The position numbers were made by a program, and so were the translations under genes. DNA of 64,000 nt from DATLLN01 sp963809205. GTDB taxonomy: Bacteria > Actinomycetota > Thermoleophilia > Gaiellales > JAICJC01. Every line of letters starts with the position of its first letter. The stretch's first letter is position 1. Below are positions 48,507 through 56,843 of the stretch, one piece after another. The stretch is taken from positions 1 through 64,000 of the forward strand of contig CAWEIS010000011.1 of assembly GCA_963809205.1 (NCBI GenBank), written 5' to 3'. Below the pieces are notes generated by a model. It was given only the letters and a program-made list of their open reading frames with translations, did no database searches and was not told the origin of the DNA.

Positions 48507-48671
48507 GTCCTTTGGGGAGAGCCGGCCGCCGCCGGGCGCGGTCCGCCACGATCTACGTCGCTCTGTTGTAGTCGTGCCAGAGTCCGCCGCCTCGGGCGCC
48601 GCACCGCCGGCGAATCGGCACGCCTCGGTGCGAACTGTTGACTCAAGCGGGGTCAGAGCGGGGTCAGACCC
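48442..48671. repeat. MITE/REPIN-like element, copy B
   Basis: A 230-base non-coding unit with inverted ends of the GGGGTCTGACCCCG type (left 48442-48467, right 48647-48671). The right half matches copy A at 34218-34437 (CGAATCGGCACG, GCGAACT, CTCAAGCGGGGTCAGA). It lies between the secreted-protein gene and the 7TM protein gene. Confidence 0.7.
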
Positions 48672-48718
48672 GAGGTGCCGTAACGCTGCCGGAACGCCCC
48701 GTCGGAGATACTCGCGGG

Positions 48719-49853
48719 GTGGACTTCCTCGCCGCACACGTGAGGACGCTGACAACCGCGGTCTGGGTCGCGGTGCTGGTGCTGCTCGCCGCAGCGGCGG
48801 CCTTCGGCCTGAAGCGGGGTGCTGCCGATGCCGCCGGCGTCGCGTTCGCCGTGGAACTGGCGCTGTTCCTGCTGGTCTTCACCGTGCTCGGCGTGCTGAT
48901 CGCGCGGCGCGAGCCGCACAACGCCGTCGGCTGGCTGTTCTGCGTCGTGCCGATCGGCGTGCTGGCGGCGACCGTCAGCGGGATGTACGCGGAGTCCGGG
49001 CTCCCCGGTGACAGCGTCGTCGGCTGGTTCTCGACCTGGACGTGGCTGACCGCCCTGCTTGCATATGCGCTGTTCGTCCCGCTGCTGTTCCCCGACGGAC
49101 GGTTGCCCGGCCGGCGCTGGAGGGTCGTCGCGTGGGCCGACGGACTTGCGCTGCTGGGCGTGTTCGTCGCCGCCGCGGTGGACATCGAGGTGCTGGGCGT
49201 GATCTTCGTGGTCGGCTCGATCGCGCTGGTGCCGGTGTCGCTCGCCTCGGTCGTCGTCAGGTACCGAAGAGCCGCCCCCACACAGCGGCTCCAGCTCCGC
49301 TGGTGCGTATTCGCCGTCGTGCGCCGCGTTTGCCGGCTTCATCGTCGTCTCGCTGCTGGCCAGTGTCGTCGAGTGGGTGCAGTTCCTCTACGTCTTCGTG
49401 TACGCGCTGCTGCCGATGGCGGTCGGCGTCGCGATGCTCCGCTACCGGTTGTACGAGATCGACGTGATCATCCGCCGCACGCTGACCTACGCGTGCCTGG
49501 TCGCTGCGCTGGCGATCGTCTACCTCGGCGGCGTCGCGGCCGTCGGCGCTCTGCTCCGGCAACTCACCGGCTCCTCGAGCGTGCTCGCGGTGACGCTCTC
49601 GACGCTGGTCGTCGCGCTTGCGTTCCAGCCGCTGCGCCGGCGGATCCAGCGGGCCGTCGACCACCGATTCTCCCGCGCCAGGTACGACGCGAACCAGGCG
49701 GTGGACGCGTTCAGCGGCCGGCTGCGCGAGCAGATCGACCTGGACGCCCTGTCCGCCGAGCTGGTAGCGGTCGTCCGCCGCACCGTCCAGCCGAGTCAGA
49801 CCACGCTCTGGCTGCGGCCGTCGGAGGGTGATCGTCCAGCGGGAGAGGTGTGA
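48719..49853 (+). CDS. Seven-helix membrane protein resembling sensor-kinase N-termini, frameshifted
   Basis: About 375 residues. Seven or so helices (WVAVLVLLAAAAAFGL; LALFLLVFTVLGVLI; WLTALLAYALFVPLLF with PDGRLPGRRWR after it), a frameshift near 49315, then VVSLLASVVEWVQFLYVFVY and YEIDVIIRRTLTYACLVAAL. The YRLYEIDxIIxRTLxY stretch and the RRIQRAVDHRFSRARYDANQ linker are typical of actinobacterial 7TM histidine-kinase-like proteins, but the kinase part is absent. The frame ends in a short coiled segment. GTG at 48719. The downstream gene overlaps its stop. Confidence 0.6.
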
Positions 49854-51002
49854 CGGCTGCGCGCCGCGACGTCGCGGTCATCGGCCAGGGCCTGATCGGC
49901 CTGTCGACGGCGGTCGCGCTGGCCCGACGCGGCCGATCGGTGGTCGCCCTGGACGCGCTCGGCTCCGGTCACCCGCTGACCTCGTCGACCGGCGTGTCCC
50001 GCTCGATCCGCGCCGCCTACGCCGAACCGCTCTACGTCCGGCTCGCCCTCGAGGCGCTCGCGTCGTGGCGCGCGCTTGAGGTGGAGACCGGGCGCTCAAT
50101 CCTGCATCTCACCGGCCAGGTCGACCTCGCCCCGGCCGTGATGCTCGACGAGCTCGAGGCGGGGATGGCGGCCGAAGGCATCGCCACCCAGCGGCTCGAC
50201 GCCGACGGGCTCGCCGCCGTCTTCCCCGAGCTCCGGCTCGGCCCGGGAGAGCGCGCGCTGTACCACGACAGCGGCGGCACGGTGCTCGCCGCCGAGGGGA
50301 TGGCCGCATTGGCCGACGCGGCGTCCGACCTGGGCGTCGAGCTGGCCGCGCCGGAGCGCGTGAGCCGGGATCGACCTGGCCGGCGACGACGTCACGTTGC
50401 ACACCGATGCGCGCACCCTCGAGGCTTGCATAGTCGTCGTCGCGGCCGGCCCATGGGCCGGGGAGCTGCTGTCGCCGCTCGGCGTCGACCTGCCGCTGTC
50501 GCCGGGAGTCGCCCAGGTCACCTACGTCGACGTCCCGCATCTCGTCAGCCGGCCCGGCATCGCCGACTGGTCGATCGAGGACAGCGGCCGCGGCGTCTAC
50601 GGCCACCCCGTGCCGGGGATGGGCTACAAGATCGCGTTCGATGCGGCCGGCGCCGAACCGTGGGACGGGGCGGCGTCCGAGTGGCCACCCGACCTCCGGG
50701 AGCAGGAGCAGCTGATCGGCTGGGCCGCGCGCCGCTTCGCGGGGACGGCGATGCCCGTGATCGAGAGCCAGCGACACCCGTGGACGATGACGCCAGACAC
50801 CGACTTCGTGATCGACGCGGACGGCCCGCTGGTCGTTGCCTGCGGCTGCTCCGGCCACGCGTTCAAGTTCGGCCCGGCGCTGGGCGAACTGGTCGCCGAC
50901 ATCGCGCTTGGCGTCGAACGCGAGGAACGGGCGATGTTCTCGATGCGCCGGCCGGCCATGTCGCTCGAGGCCGTTGACGCGTCGACGCCGATCGACCGCT
51001 AG
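49850..51002 (+). CDS. FAD-dependent amine/sarcosine-oxidase-type oxidoreductase, frameshifted
   Basis: A flavoprotein of about 383 residues of the DAO/MTOX family. N-terminal dinucleotide motif VAVIGQGLIGLSTAVALARR; substrate-side TSSTGVSRSIRAAYAEPLYV (covalent flavin enzymes carry a Cys late in the chain). After a single-base shift near 50365 the rest follows: IVVVAAGPWAGELLSPLGVD, VYGHPVPGMGYKIAFDAAGA and VVACGCSGHAFKFGPALGEL, whose CGCSGHAFKFGP matches the flavin-linking end of sarcosine oxidases. Oxidation of a secondary amine to aldehyde or imine with hydrogen peroxide release is expected. GTG at 49850 overlaps the previous stop. Confidence 0.75.
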
Positions 51003-51031
51003 CGCGACGCGCCGGCCGGTAGGGTTGTTCG

Positions 51032-52133
51032 ATGGCCGAGCTGCCCATAGTCCACGCCGACGGCGATCCCGTCCGCCGCGGCCGCATCATCGGTAGGGCG
51101 CTGGCCAACGGGCATGCCCGCGCGGTTGACTTCACCCTCCGGTACACGCGCCGCCACGGCCTCGCCGACCGGGACATCGAGCCGCTGCTGGCGCCGTACC
51201 TGGCCGCTTCGCGGCAGGCTGTTCCGCGGCTGGTCGCACACCTCGAGGGCATCGCCGAGGGCGCCGGCCTGCGGTTCATCGATGTCTTCGCGGTCAACGC
51301 GTTCGAGGAGCTCTACGCCGTGCTCGAGGGATCCGTGCAGGCGCCGGACGGCGTTCGCATAAACCCCGCGCCGCCCCCATCGCCGGTCGAGCGGTGTACC
51401 GACTTCGTCGTCCGTGGCCCGGACATCACGATCCTCGCCCACAACGAGCAGTGGTACGCCGGCGACGACGGCGGAGTGGCCGTGATCGTCGAGCGCCCGG
51501 ACTCCGACGACGAGGTCGCGATCGTCGCGCCCGCGTCGGTGGGCACGGTGCCGCTTGTGGGGATGAACGCCCGCGGCGGCGCGCTCGGCCTGATGTCGCT
51601 GACCGGCGCCGACGAGCGGGTCGGCGTGCCTCGGGCGCTGCTCGGCCGCGACGGCGTCGAGGCGCTCGACCGGGACGACGCGGTGCGGCGCGCCACGCGC
51701 CCCAACCGTGCCGGGGGCTACAGCTACGTGTACGCGTTCCGGGGAGGCGACGCGTTCACCCTGGAGGTGACGGCGACGCGCCACGGGATGGTGGAGACGG
51801 CGGTGCACACCAACCACGCGCTGGACGCGACAGTCGCCGAGGCCGCGGAGGCGCCGTCCCCCGGGAGCCTGTCCCGGTTCGACCGGACGTGCGCGCTGCT
51901 GCGCGACGACCCGCCGGTGACAGCGCAGGGACGCGATGCGGATCCTCGGCGACCACGGCGCGGACGGCCAGGACATCTGCGCCCATCCCGATCCCGCCGA
52001 GGGTGACGAGGGCTCGGCGATCCAGTTCGGGATGGTCTGCGACGTCGAGGCGGGCGTGATGTGGCTGGCGCCCGGACAGCCGTGCAGCACGGAGTTCCAC
52101 GAGCTCCCGCTGGCCGAGCTGCTCAGCGACTGA
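51032..52133 (+). CDS. C45-family peptidase (acyl-CoA:6-APA acyltransferase-like), frameshifted
   Basis: A protein of about 367 residues of the C45 Ntn-hydrolase family. The N-terminal part (GLRFIDVFAVNAFEELYAVL) leads to the candidate nucleophile Cys in SPVERCTDFVVRGPDITILA, followed by AHNEQWYAGDDG and GMNARGGALGLMSLTGADER. One base shift near 51935 joins it to AMRILGDHGADGQDICAHPD and MWLAPGQPCSTEFHELPLAE, the typical C45 ending. Autocatalytic activation and amide-bond hydrolysis or acyl transfer is the family role; the substrate is unknown. ATG at 51032, 30 bases after the oxidase gene. Confidence 0.75.
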
Positions 52134-52240
52134 CTGATCACACCTGACCCGCGGAGTGTTGCTAACCCCTGCCGCCTCTCGTATGGTCGGGGGCAGCACG
52201 TGATGTCAGTCGACTGGCTCGAGGCTCTGGAGGAGGAAAT

Positions 52241-52738
52241 GTGCGACGGCTGCTGATGGGCTTCGTCTGCGGCGCCGTCGCCGGCTACGCGCTGTGGCTG
52301 CTCGCCGCGCGGCTGCGGGAACAGCCGCGCATCGAGGCGCTCGCGCCTCCGTCCGCCCCGCCCGCCCCTCCGGAGCCGGTCGCCGAGGTCGTGTACCTGG
52401 CCGTTCCGGAGCCGGAGCCGGCCGCGCCGCCGCCGGTGCGCGATTCCGAGCTGCGGCTGCGCGGGCTCGCCGCACTGCGGATCGAGATTCTGGAGACCGT
52501 CGACCGTCGCGCGCTCTACACGATGGCGCACGACCGCGGCCTGCCGCATCACGCGCTGTTCCTGATGAGCTCCAGTCAGCTGCTCGACGCCGTCCTGGCC
52601 GCCGAGGAGCTGCCGCCGGCCGACGTGCTGCCGTCCATCGACACCGAGCGCCGGGTGCGTGAGATCGCCGCCGAGGCGCTCGCCCGTCACGAGCGGGTCC
52701 TCGCAGAGGACGCCGGCTCCGAGCTCGACGCGGGTTAG
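52241..52738 (+). CDS. Hypothetical membrane-anchored protein
   Basis: A 165-residue protein: N-terminal transmembrane helix (LLMGFVCGAVAGYALWLLAA), a Pro/Ala/Glu-rich linker (PPSAPPAPPEPVAEV, EPEPAAPPP) and a cytoplasmic helical domain (LRIEILETVDRRALYTMAHD to AAEALARHERVLAEDAGSEL). No family recognised. GTG at 52241 follows AGGAGGA by three to four bases. The opposite-strand gene is convergent and overlaps its stop by four bases. Confidence 0.65.
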   Translation: MRRLLMGFVCGAVAGYALWLLAARLREQPRIEALAPPSAPPAPPEPVAEVVYLAVPEPEPAAPPPVRDSELRLRGLAALRIEILETVDRRALYTMAHDRGLPHHALFLMSSSQLLDAVLAAEELPPADVLPSIDTERRVREIAAEALARHERVLAEDAGSELDAG

Positions 52739-53010
52739 GCGGGCATCGCTGCGCGGATCGCGCGCAGCGCCCACAGGCACACGAGCATCGTCGCGGCCAC
52801 CGTCGGGAAGCCGACGCACATGATCCCGATGATCCGCGGGTCGGTGTGCAGAAAGCGCCCGCACAGCTCGTCGGCGGCCATCGCCGCGCCGATCGCCAGG
52901 CCCAGCCGAAGCCAGCCGGACGGCCGTAGCCCCGGGAATCGCAGGTCGATCCAGATGGCGAGCACCGCCGCGCCGACGACGTAACAGACCACGAACACTG
53001 GCACGGTCAA
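52735..53010 (-). CDS. Small multi-helix membrane protein, left-flank paralogue
   Basis: A 91-residue protein with three hydrophobic helices: VVCYVVGAAVLAIWIDLRFP, LRLGLAIGAAMAADELCGRF and VAATMLVCLWALRAI. The IWIDLRFPGLRPS segment after helix 1 recurs in the 62889-63182 protein (LWVDVRFPGLAPG). No known family. It stands immediately before the Tad locus, divergent from its first regulator. Confidence 0.6.
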   Translation of the reverse strand: MTVPVFVVCYVVGAAVLAIWIDLRFPGLRPSGWLRLGLAIGAAMAADELCGRFLHTDPRIIGIMCVGFPTVAATMLVCLWALRAIRAAMPA

Positions 53011-53103
53011 GGCGTCACCCTTCTCTGGTCGTCGTCGGCGCCCGGCATCGTTGCCCGAGCATGCGAGCGGCGGCGGGGAGCGTCAATCGGGCGAAGGGAC
53101 GAC

Positions 53104-53132
53104 CAAAAGGGTGAGATTCTCTCACCCTTTTG
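53104..53132. promoter_or_regulatory. Perfect palindrome upstream of the Tad-locus regulator
   Basis: CAAAAGGGTGAGA-TTC-TCTCACCCTTTTG has 13-bp perfect arms and lies 44 bases before the LuxR-type gene. The half-site GGGTGAGA recurs at 53874-53881 ahead of the next regulator gene. A binding site for the locus regulator is inferred. Confidence 0.65.
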
Positions 53133-53175
53133 TAACGCGACGGACGACAAGAGCGATGTTGCAGAGAAGGCTCCA

Positions 53176-53847
53176 ATGCACGATCCCTTACACATCACCG
53201 GGATCGCCATCTGCGATTCCAACGAGATCGCCCTGACCGGGCTCAGCTCCGCGCTGGCCGCGCACGGGCTGTCGGTGCGTGAGACCGCACGGGACGGCGG
53301 GCGGGCGAAGGCGCTGGCGGCGAGGTCCGCCGGCATGGTCGTGCTGGTGGACGTGGCGCTCCAGCCGGTGCCCGAGGCTGCCGAGTCGGTCATCCGCGCA
53401 GTCACCGCCGCCGGCGGGATCCCCGTCGCGATGGGTGTCGGCGGCGAGCTGGAGACGATGTTCCGAGCGCTGCGCTGGGGCGCAGCCGGCTACCTGACCA
53501 AGGATCTACCCATCGACGCCTGGGTGCAGGCCGTCCGCGCCGCCATCCGCGGCGAGGCGCCGCTGTCCCGGGCGATGATCTCCGCCCTGGTCGCCGAGTT
53601 CCGCAACCAGGAGAGCCGGATGCCGATGGTCGAGCTGCTGCCGTCCGCCCGGCGGTTGACGCAGCGCGAGTGGGAGGTGCTGGCGCTGATCGCCCACGGC
53701 AAGACGAACCGCAACGTCGCCTGCGATCTCAGCATCTCGGTGCAGACGGTCCGCACCCACGTCTCGAACATACTGGCCAAGCTGGAGGCGCCGAACCGCT
53801 CGGCGGCCGCCGCCAAGTACCAGCAGCTTCAGGCCGTTCGCGCCTAG
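53176..53847 (+). CDS. NarL/LuxR-type response regulator of the Tad locus
   Basis: A 223-residue regulator. The receiver has the expected acids (ICDSNEI, then VVLVDVALQP for the phosphorylated Asp) and the conserved Lys in GYLTKDLP, though the usual Thr/Ser strand reads VAMGVGG. The C-terminal LuxR helix-turn-helix is complete (LTQREWEVLALIAHGKTNRN; VQTVRTHVSNILAKLEAPN). No histidine kinase lies beside it. As first gene of the Tad cluster with a palindrome in front, control of pilus genes is the natural inference. ATG at 53176. Confidence 0.82.
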   Translation: MHDPLHITGIAICDSNEIALTGLSSALAAHGLSVRETARDGGRAKALAARSAGMVVLVDVALQPVPEAAESVIRAVTAAGGIPVAMGVGGELETMFRALRWGAAGYLTKDLPIDAWVQAVRAAIRGEAPLSRAMISALVAEFRNQESRMPMVELLPSARRLTQREWEVLALIAHGKTNRNVACDLSISVQTVRTHVSNILAKLEAPNRSAAAAKYQQLQAVRA

Positions 53848-53869
53848 TCCACCGGGAGCACCCCGCGTA

Positions 53870-53896
53870 GGGTGGGTGAGAAAAGATCCCCCACCC
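53870..53896. promoter_or_regulatory. Inverted repeat with shared half-site
   Basis: GGGTGGG (53870-53876) and CCCACCC (53890-53896) surround a 13-base centre; the segment GGGTGAGA inside equals the half-site of the 53104 palindrome. It lies about 60 bases before the next start. Confidence 0.5.
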
Positions 53897-53951
53897 AGAT
53901 CGGTGATTCGGACGATTCCCCGGGGCGCCGAGGGGCCGCACACTCGCCGGT

Positions 53952-54356
53952 ATGGACGTGCGTTCCACCCGACGTGCCGACCAGGACTCGCATCGCCGAG
54001 TGCTGCTCGTCGGTTTCCCTCCGTTGATGCTCAGTGGCCTCGAACCGGCCCTTGCAGGGGTCGCCGAGGTCGTCAGCGTGCCGTTCCCCGGCACCGCCTT
54101 TGACCGGGCGGCGGAGGAGTTCGACCCCGACATGGTCGTGGTCGACGTCACGTACCTGGACGAGTCGGTTATCCGGCCGCTGATTGCCAACCGCTTCGCT
54201 GCCGCGAAGCCGGTCGTGGCGTACCTGTCCGATCAGCGCGATATCTGGGTCGACAACATCCAGGACTCCTCGTTCTCCCGGCTGGACGATTCCAGCCTGA
54301 ACGGGCTCGTGGCACTCGCATCGGGCTCGCCGCCGGAACCGGTGGTGGAGCGGTGA
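53952..54356 (+). CDS. Stand-alone receiver-like protein
   Basis: A 134-residue protein with the alternating strand-helix pattern of a receiver domain (RVLLVGFPPLMLSGLEPALA; FDPDMVVVDVTYLDESVIRP; AKPVVAYLSDQRD). The central Asp is present (VVDVTY) but the N-terminal acid pair is replaced by GFPP and there is no output domain. It is likely a non-phosphorylated partner or a CpaE-type receiver split off from its ATPase. It sits between the LuxR regulator and the Flp pilin. Confidence 0.6.
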   Translation: MDVRSTRRADQDSHRRVLLVGFPPLMLSGLEPALAGVAEVVSVPFPGTAFDRAAEEFDPDMVVVDVTYLDESVIRPLIANRFAAAKPVVAYLSDQRDIWVDNIQDSSFSRLDDSSLNGLVALASGSPPEPVVER

Positions 54357-54434
54357 TGGAGACGGTGCGCACTTCCGGACCTTCGCCCGACGTCTCGTCG
54401 GGGCAGTTCGACACACCGAAAGGGGGGAAACAAC

Positions 54435-54599
54435 ATGATGGATCTGCTCTCGAAGCTGCAGCGCGAGGAGGAGGGCCAGACGATGGCGGAGTACGCCGTG
54501 GTCCTCGCCGTGATCACGCTGCTCGTCGTCGTGGCTCTGACGTCGCTGTCCGACGCGATCGTCGCCGCGCTCGACCAGGTTACGGGCATCATCGGTTAG
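54435..54599 (+). CDS. flp: Flp-type pilin
   Basis: A 54-residue pilin. Leader MMDLLSKLQREEEGQTMAEY: the processing site of Flp pilins lies before the Glu-bearing GQTMAEYAVV, and the hydrophobic helix AVVLAVITLLVVVALTSL forms the pilus core. Tad pili are built from such tiny subunits, cut by a TadV-type peptidase (not in this window). ATG at 54435, after a GGGGGGAAAC purine run. A strong stem-loop follows the stop. Confidence 0.85.
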   Translation: MMDLLSKLQREEEGQTMAEYAVVLAVITLLVVVALTSLSDAIVAALDQVTGIIG

Positions 54600-54612
54600 G
54601 CCTCACGCTCGG

Positions 54613-54640
54613 CTGGGGGGGCGCTGCGGCGCCTCCCCAG
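54613..54640 (+). terminator. Stem-loop after the pilin gene
   Basis: CTGGGGGGGCGC-TGCG-GCGCCTCCCCAG forms a 12-bp stem with one G-T wobble, 13 bases after the flp stop and without a T-tract. It probably attenuates read-through or protects the pilin message, so that pilin outnumbers the assembly proteins. Confidence 0.55.
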
Positions 54641-54655
54641 CATCCTCGCCGGTCG

Positions 54656-55054
54656 TGCGAGTCCGGCCAGAGCATCGTCGAGTTCACGCTGGTGCTGCTG
54701 CCGCTGCTGCTGATCCTGTTTGGGATCATCGAGCTCGGAGTTGTCATGTTCGACAAGGTGACCGTCGTCCACGACGCCCGCGAGGCGGCGCGGCTGGCGG
54801 CGGTCAACGATCCGGCCGGAAAGACGCTGATGGCCGACGCCCCCGCGGGCAGCAGCGTTACCTTCACGTGCGCCACCGATCCCAACAGCGGGAACCCCGC
54901 CGGCCAGTACAACGTCGGCGACACGATCACGGCGCACGTCACGTACAGCCACGCCTTCGTGTTCCCGCTGATCAGCTCGATTCTGGGCAACACCATCGAC
55001 CTGTCGTCCAACGCGACGTTCCGGCTGGAGGGGCAGCCGACCGCGTACTGCTGA
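54656..55054 (+). CDS. tadE: TadE-like pseudopilin, start unresolved
   Basis: About 130 residues beginning with the TadE signature: CESGQSIVEFTLVLLPLLLI, then FGIIELGVVMFDKVTVVHDA and EAARLAAVNDP. The C-terminal globular part ends FRLEGQPTAYC. TadE and TadF are minor pseudopilins needed for Flp pilus assembly. No ATG, GTG or TTG lies in this frame between the pilin gene and the conserved start; GTG at 54655 is one frame off. A single-base error, perhaps in the seven-G run at 54615, would explain it. The listed start is simply the first conserved codon. Its stop overlaps the next start. Confidence 0.7.
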   Translation, partial: CESGQSIVEFTLVLLPLLLILFGIIELGVVMFDKVTVVHDAREAARLAAVNDPAGKTLMADAPAGSSVTFTCATDPNSGNPAGQYNVGDTITAHVTYSHAFVFPLISSILGNTIDLSSNATFRLEGQPTAYC

Positions 55055-56814
55055 TGACCGAGCGGCCCGGACAGTCAGGTGGGGTGTTGGTGCTGGTCGC
55101 GATCTCGCTGACCGTGCTGCTGGGCATCGCGGCGCTGGCGATCGACACCGGAAACTTCCGCGCCCACCGGCGGCAGCTGCAGTCGGCCGCCGATGCCGGC
55201 GCGCTCGCCGGGGCTGCGCAGCTGATTGCCAACCCGGGCGCTGCCTGCGGGGCGGGCGGCCGCGCCGACTACTACGAGCGACGCAACAGCGACCTGACCG
55301 ACAGCCACAACCTGATCAAGAACGCCAACCTCGACACGAGCTACTGCGAGATCGTCAACAACTCGGTGCGCGTGAAGCCGGTGGAGAACGGCGTGCCGTA
55401 CGTGTTCGGCAAGGTGCTGGGCTTCCTCAACACCGACATCGAGGCTCGTGCGCGGGCACGCATCGTCTACCTGACCACCGCCCGCGGGATGATGCCGATC
55501 GGCGTCGAGGACCTGCGTCCGCAGACCGTCCAGGTGATCCGCGACGACACCGGCGGGGTCGTCGCGTCGCTGACGTCCGGGTGCGGCAGCAGCCCCGAGG
55601 GATTCCTCTACTACTGCGGCGGCGGCACGGTCAATAACCTCCCGGCGGGCGGCGTACCGGTGCACGTGCGGGTGACGGACGTCACCGGCACGGTCATCGA
55701 CTTCGCCAACGACGGCAGCGGCAACCCGATTGGGGTCGGCTGGATCGGCACGGAGGACGTGCCGAAGTCGGGCGCCACCTCCTGCGCGTGCACGGTCAAG
55801 GAGGTCTACGTCACCCAGGGCATCGCCGACCCGTCGCTGTACTACCCGTTCGCGACGACCGCGCGCAGCTTCGGCGTCAACGTGCACCTGACGAACGTGC
55901 CGAACAACGCGCAGGTGCGCGTGCAGCTCAACGGCGGGCCGGGGCAGGGCGCCCAGGCGAGTCTGACCAGCGGCACGAACGCGGACGGCCAGTGGTCGAC
56001 CGGAGCATCGGCGTTTTCGACGGCCACCTCCGAGGGCCCCGAGAACGTCACGGTCACGGTCAAGCAGGGCAACACGACGTACACGTCTCACACCGTGCAG
56101 CGGATCTATCCGCACGACCAGTCGACGCTGCTCTACAGCTACACCCAGAGCGGCGCAGCGTTCGGCGGGCGGTTTGTGAGCTCATCGCTGGCCGCCGGCG
56201 CGCCCGGCCGGACGGTGTCGTTTCAGACGGCCTTCGTGACGCTCGTCAAGGGCCGCGAGATCGTGCTCAAGCTGGGCGGTGGCAACGCGGCCAGCCCGGG
56301 CAACTTCGGCGCCCTCGACCTGGACACCAACACGAGCTGGGGCCAGTACCAGTGCTACGCGACGAACGGCATACCGAACTTCGCCGACGAGCTTCAGCAC
56401 GGCGCCTGTACCCCCTACTCGATCGGTCAGCAGGTGCAGACGCAGACCGGTAATCAGACCGGGCAGATCGATGGTGGCAACGGCGGGCTGACAAAGCGGA
56501 TCGGCAACTCGCCGAACCACTGGACGACCACGGCCAATCCGCCGCCCGCCGGCGACCCCCGGTGGGTGAACGTGATCCTGGTCGGGCCACTGTCGATCGA
56601 GGCGCTCAACGGCAACTCGACGACCCCTGTGGTCGGATTCGGCAACTTCTACATCACCGCATATAGCCGAGATGCCGGCAGCGGCCTCAAGAACGGCGAG
56701 GTGCGAGGCATCTTCTGGGATCGCGTCAACCCCAGCGGCGCATACAGCACCTCGTGCACCGATCCCTCCGGGATCTGCCTGGAGTCGATCGCGCTGATGC
56801 CCTGGGACGGCTGA
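55054..56814 (+). CDS. TadG-like pilus-assembly protein
   Basis: A 586-residue protein with the TadE/TadG N-terminus: GQSGGVLVLVAISLTVLLGI, followed by AIDTGNFRAHRRQLQSAADA and GALAGAAQLIAN (the conserved AADAxALAGA). A large extracellular region follows with several paired Cys and an Ig/beta-sandwich-like stretch (VNVHLTNVPNNAQVRVQLNG; ENVTVTVKQGNTTYTSHTV). TadG anchors or caps the Tad apparatus on the outside. ATG at 55054 overlaps the TadE stop. Confidence 0.78.
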   Translation: MTERPGQSGGVLVLVAISLTVLLGIAALAIDTGNFRAHRRQLQSAADAGALAGAAQLIANPGAACGAGGRADYYERRNSDLTDSHNLIKNANLDTSYCEIVNNSVRVKPVENGVPYVFGKVLGFLNTDIEARARARIVYLTTARGMMPIGVEDLRPQTVQVIRDDTGGVVASLTSGCGSSPEGFLYYCGGGTVNNLPAGGVPVHVRVTDVTGTVIDFANDGSGNPIGVGWIGTEDVPKSGATSCACTVKEVYVTQGIADPSLYYPFATTARSFGVNVHLTNVPNNAQVRVQLNGGPGQGAQASLTSGTNADGQWSTGASAFSTATSEGPENVTVTVKQGNTTYTSHTVQRIYPHDQSTLLYSYTQSGAAFGGRFVSSSLAAGAPGRTVSFQTAFVTLVKGREIVLKLGGGNAASPGNFGALDLDTNTSWGQYQCYATNGIPNFADELQHGACTPYSIGQQVQTQTGNQTGQIDGGNGGLTKRIGNSPNHWTTTANPPPAGDPRWVNVILVGPLSIEALNGNSTTPVVGFGNFYITAYSRDAGSGLKNGEVRGIFWDRVNPSGAYSTSCTDPSGICLESIALMPWDG

Positions 56815-56843
56815 GGAATTCGAACAAGGAGTACGTGAACGAT

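Noticed and set aside
54655..55054. Plus-strand frame from GTG 54655 as the true TadE start
   Set aside because: It is one frame off from the conserved TadE sequence and encodes an Arg-rich product without the hydrophobic helix.
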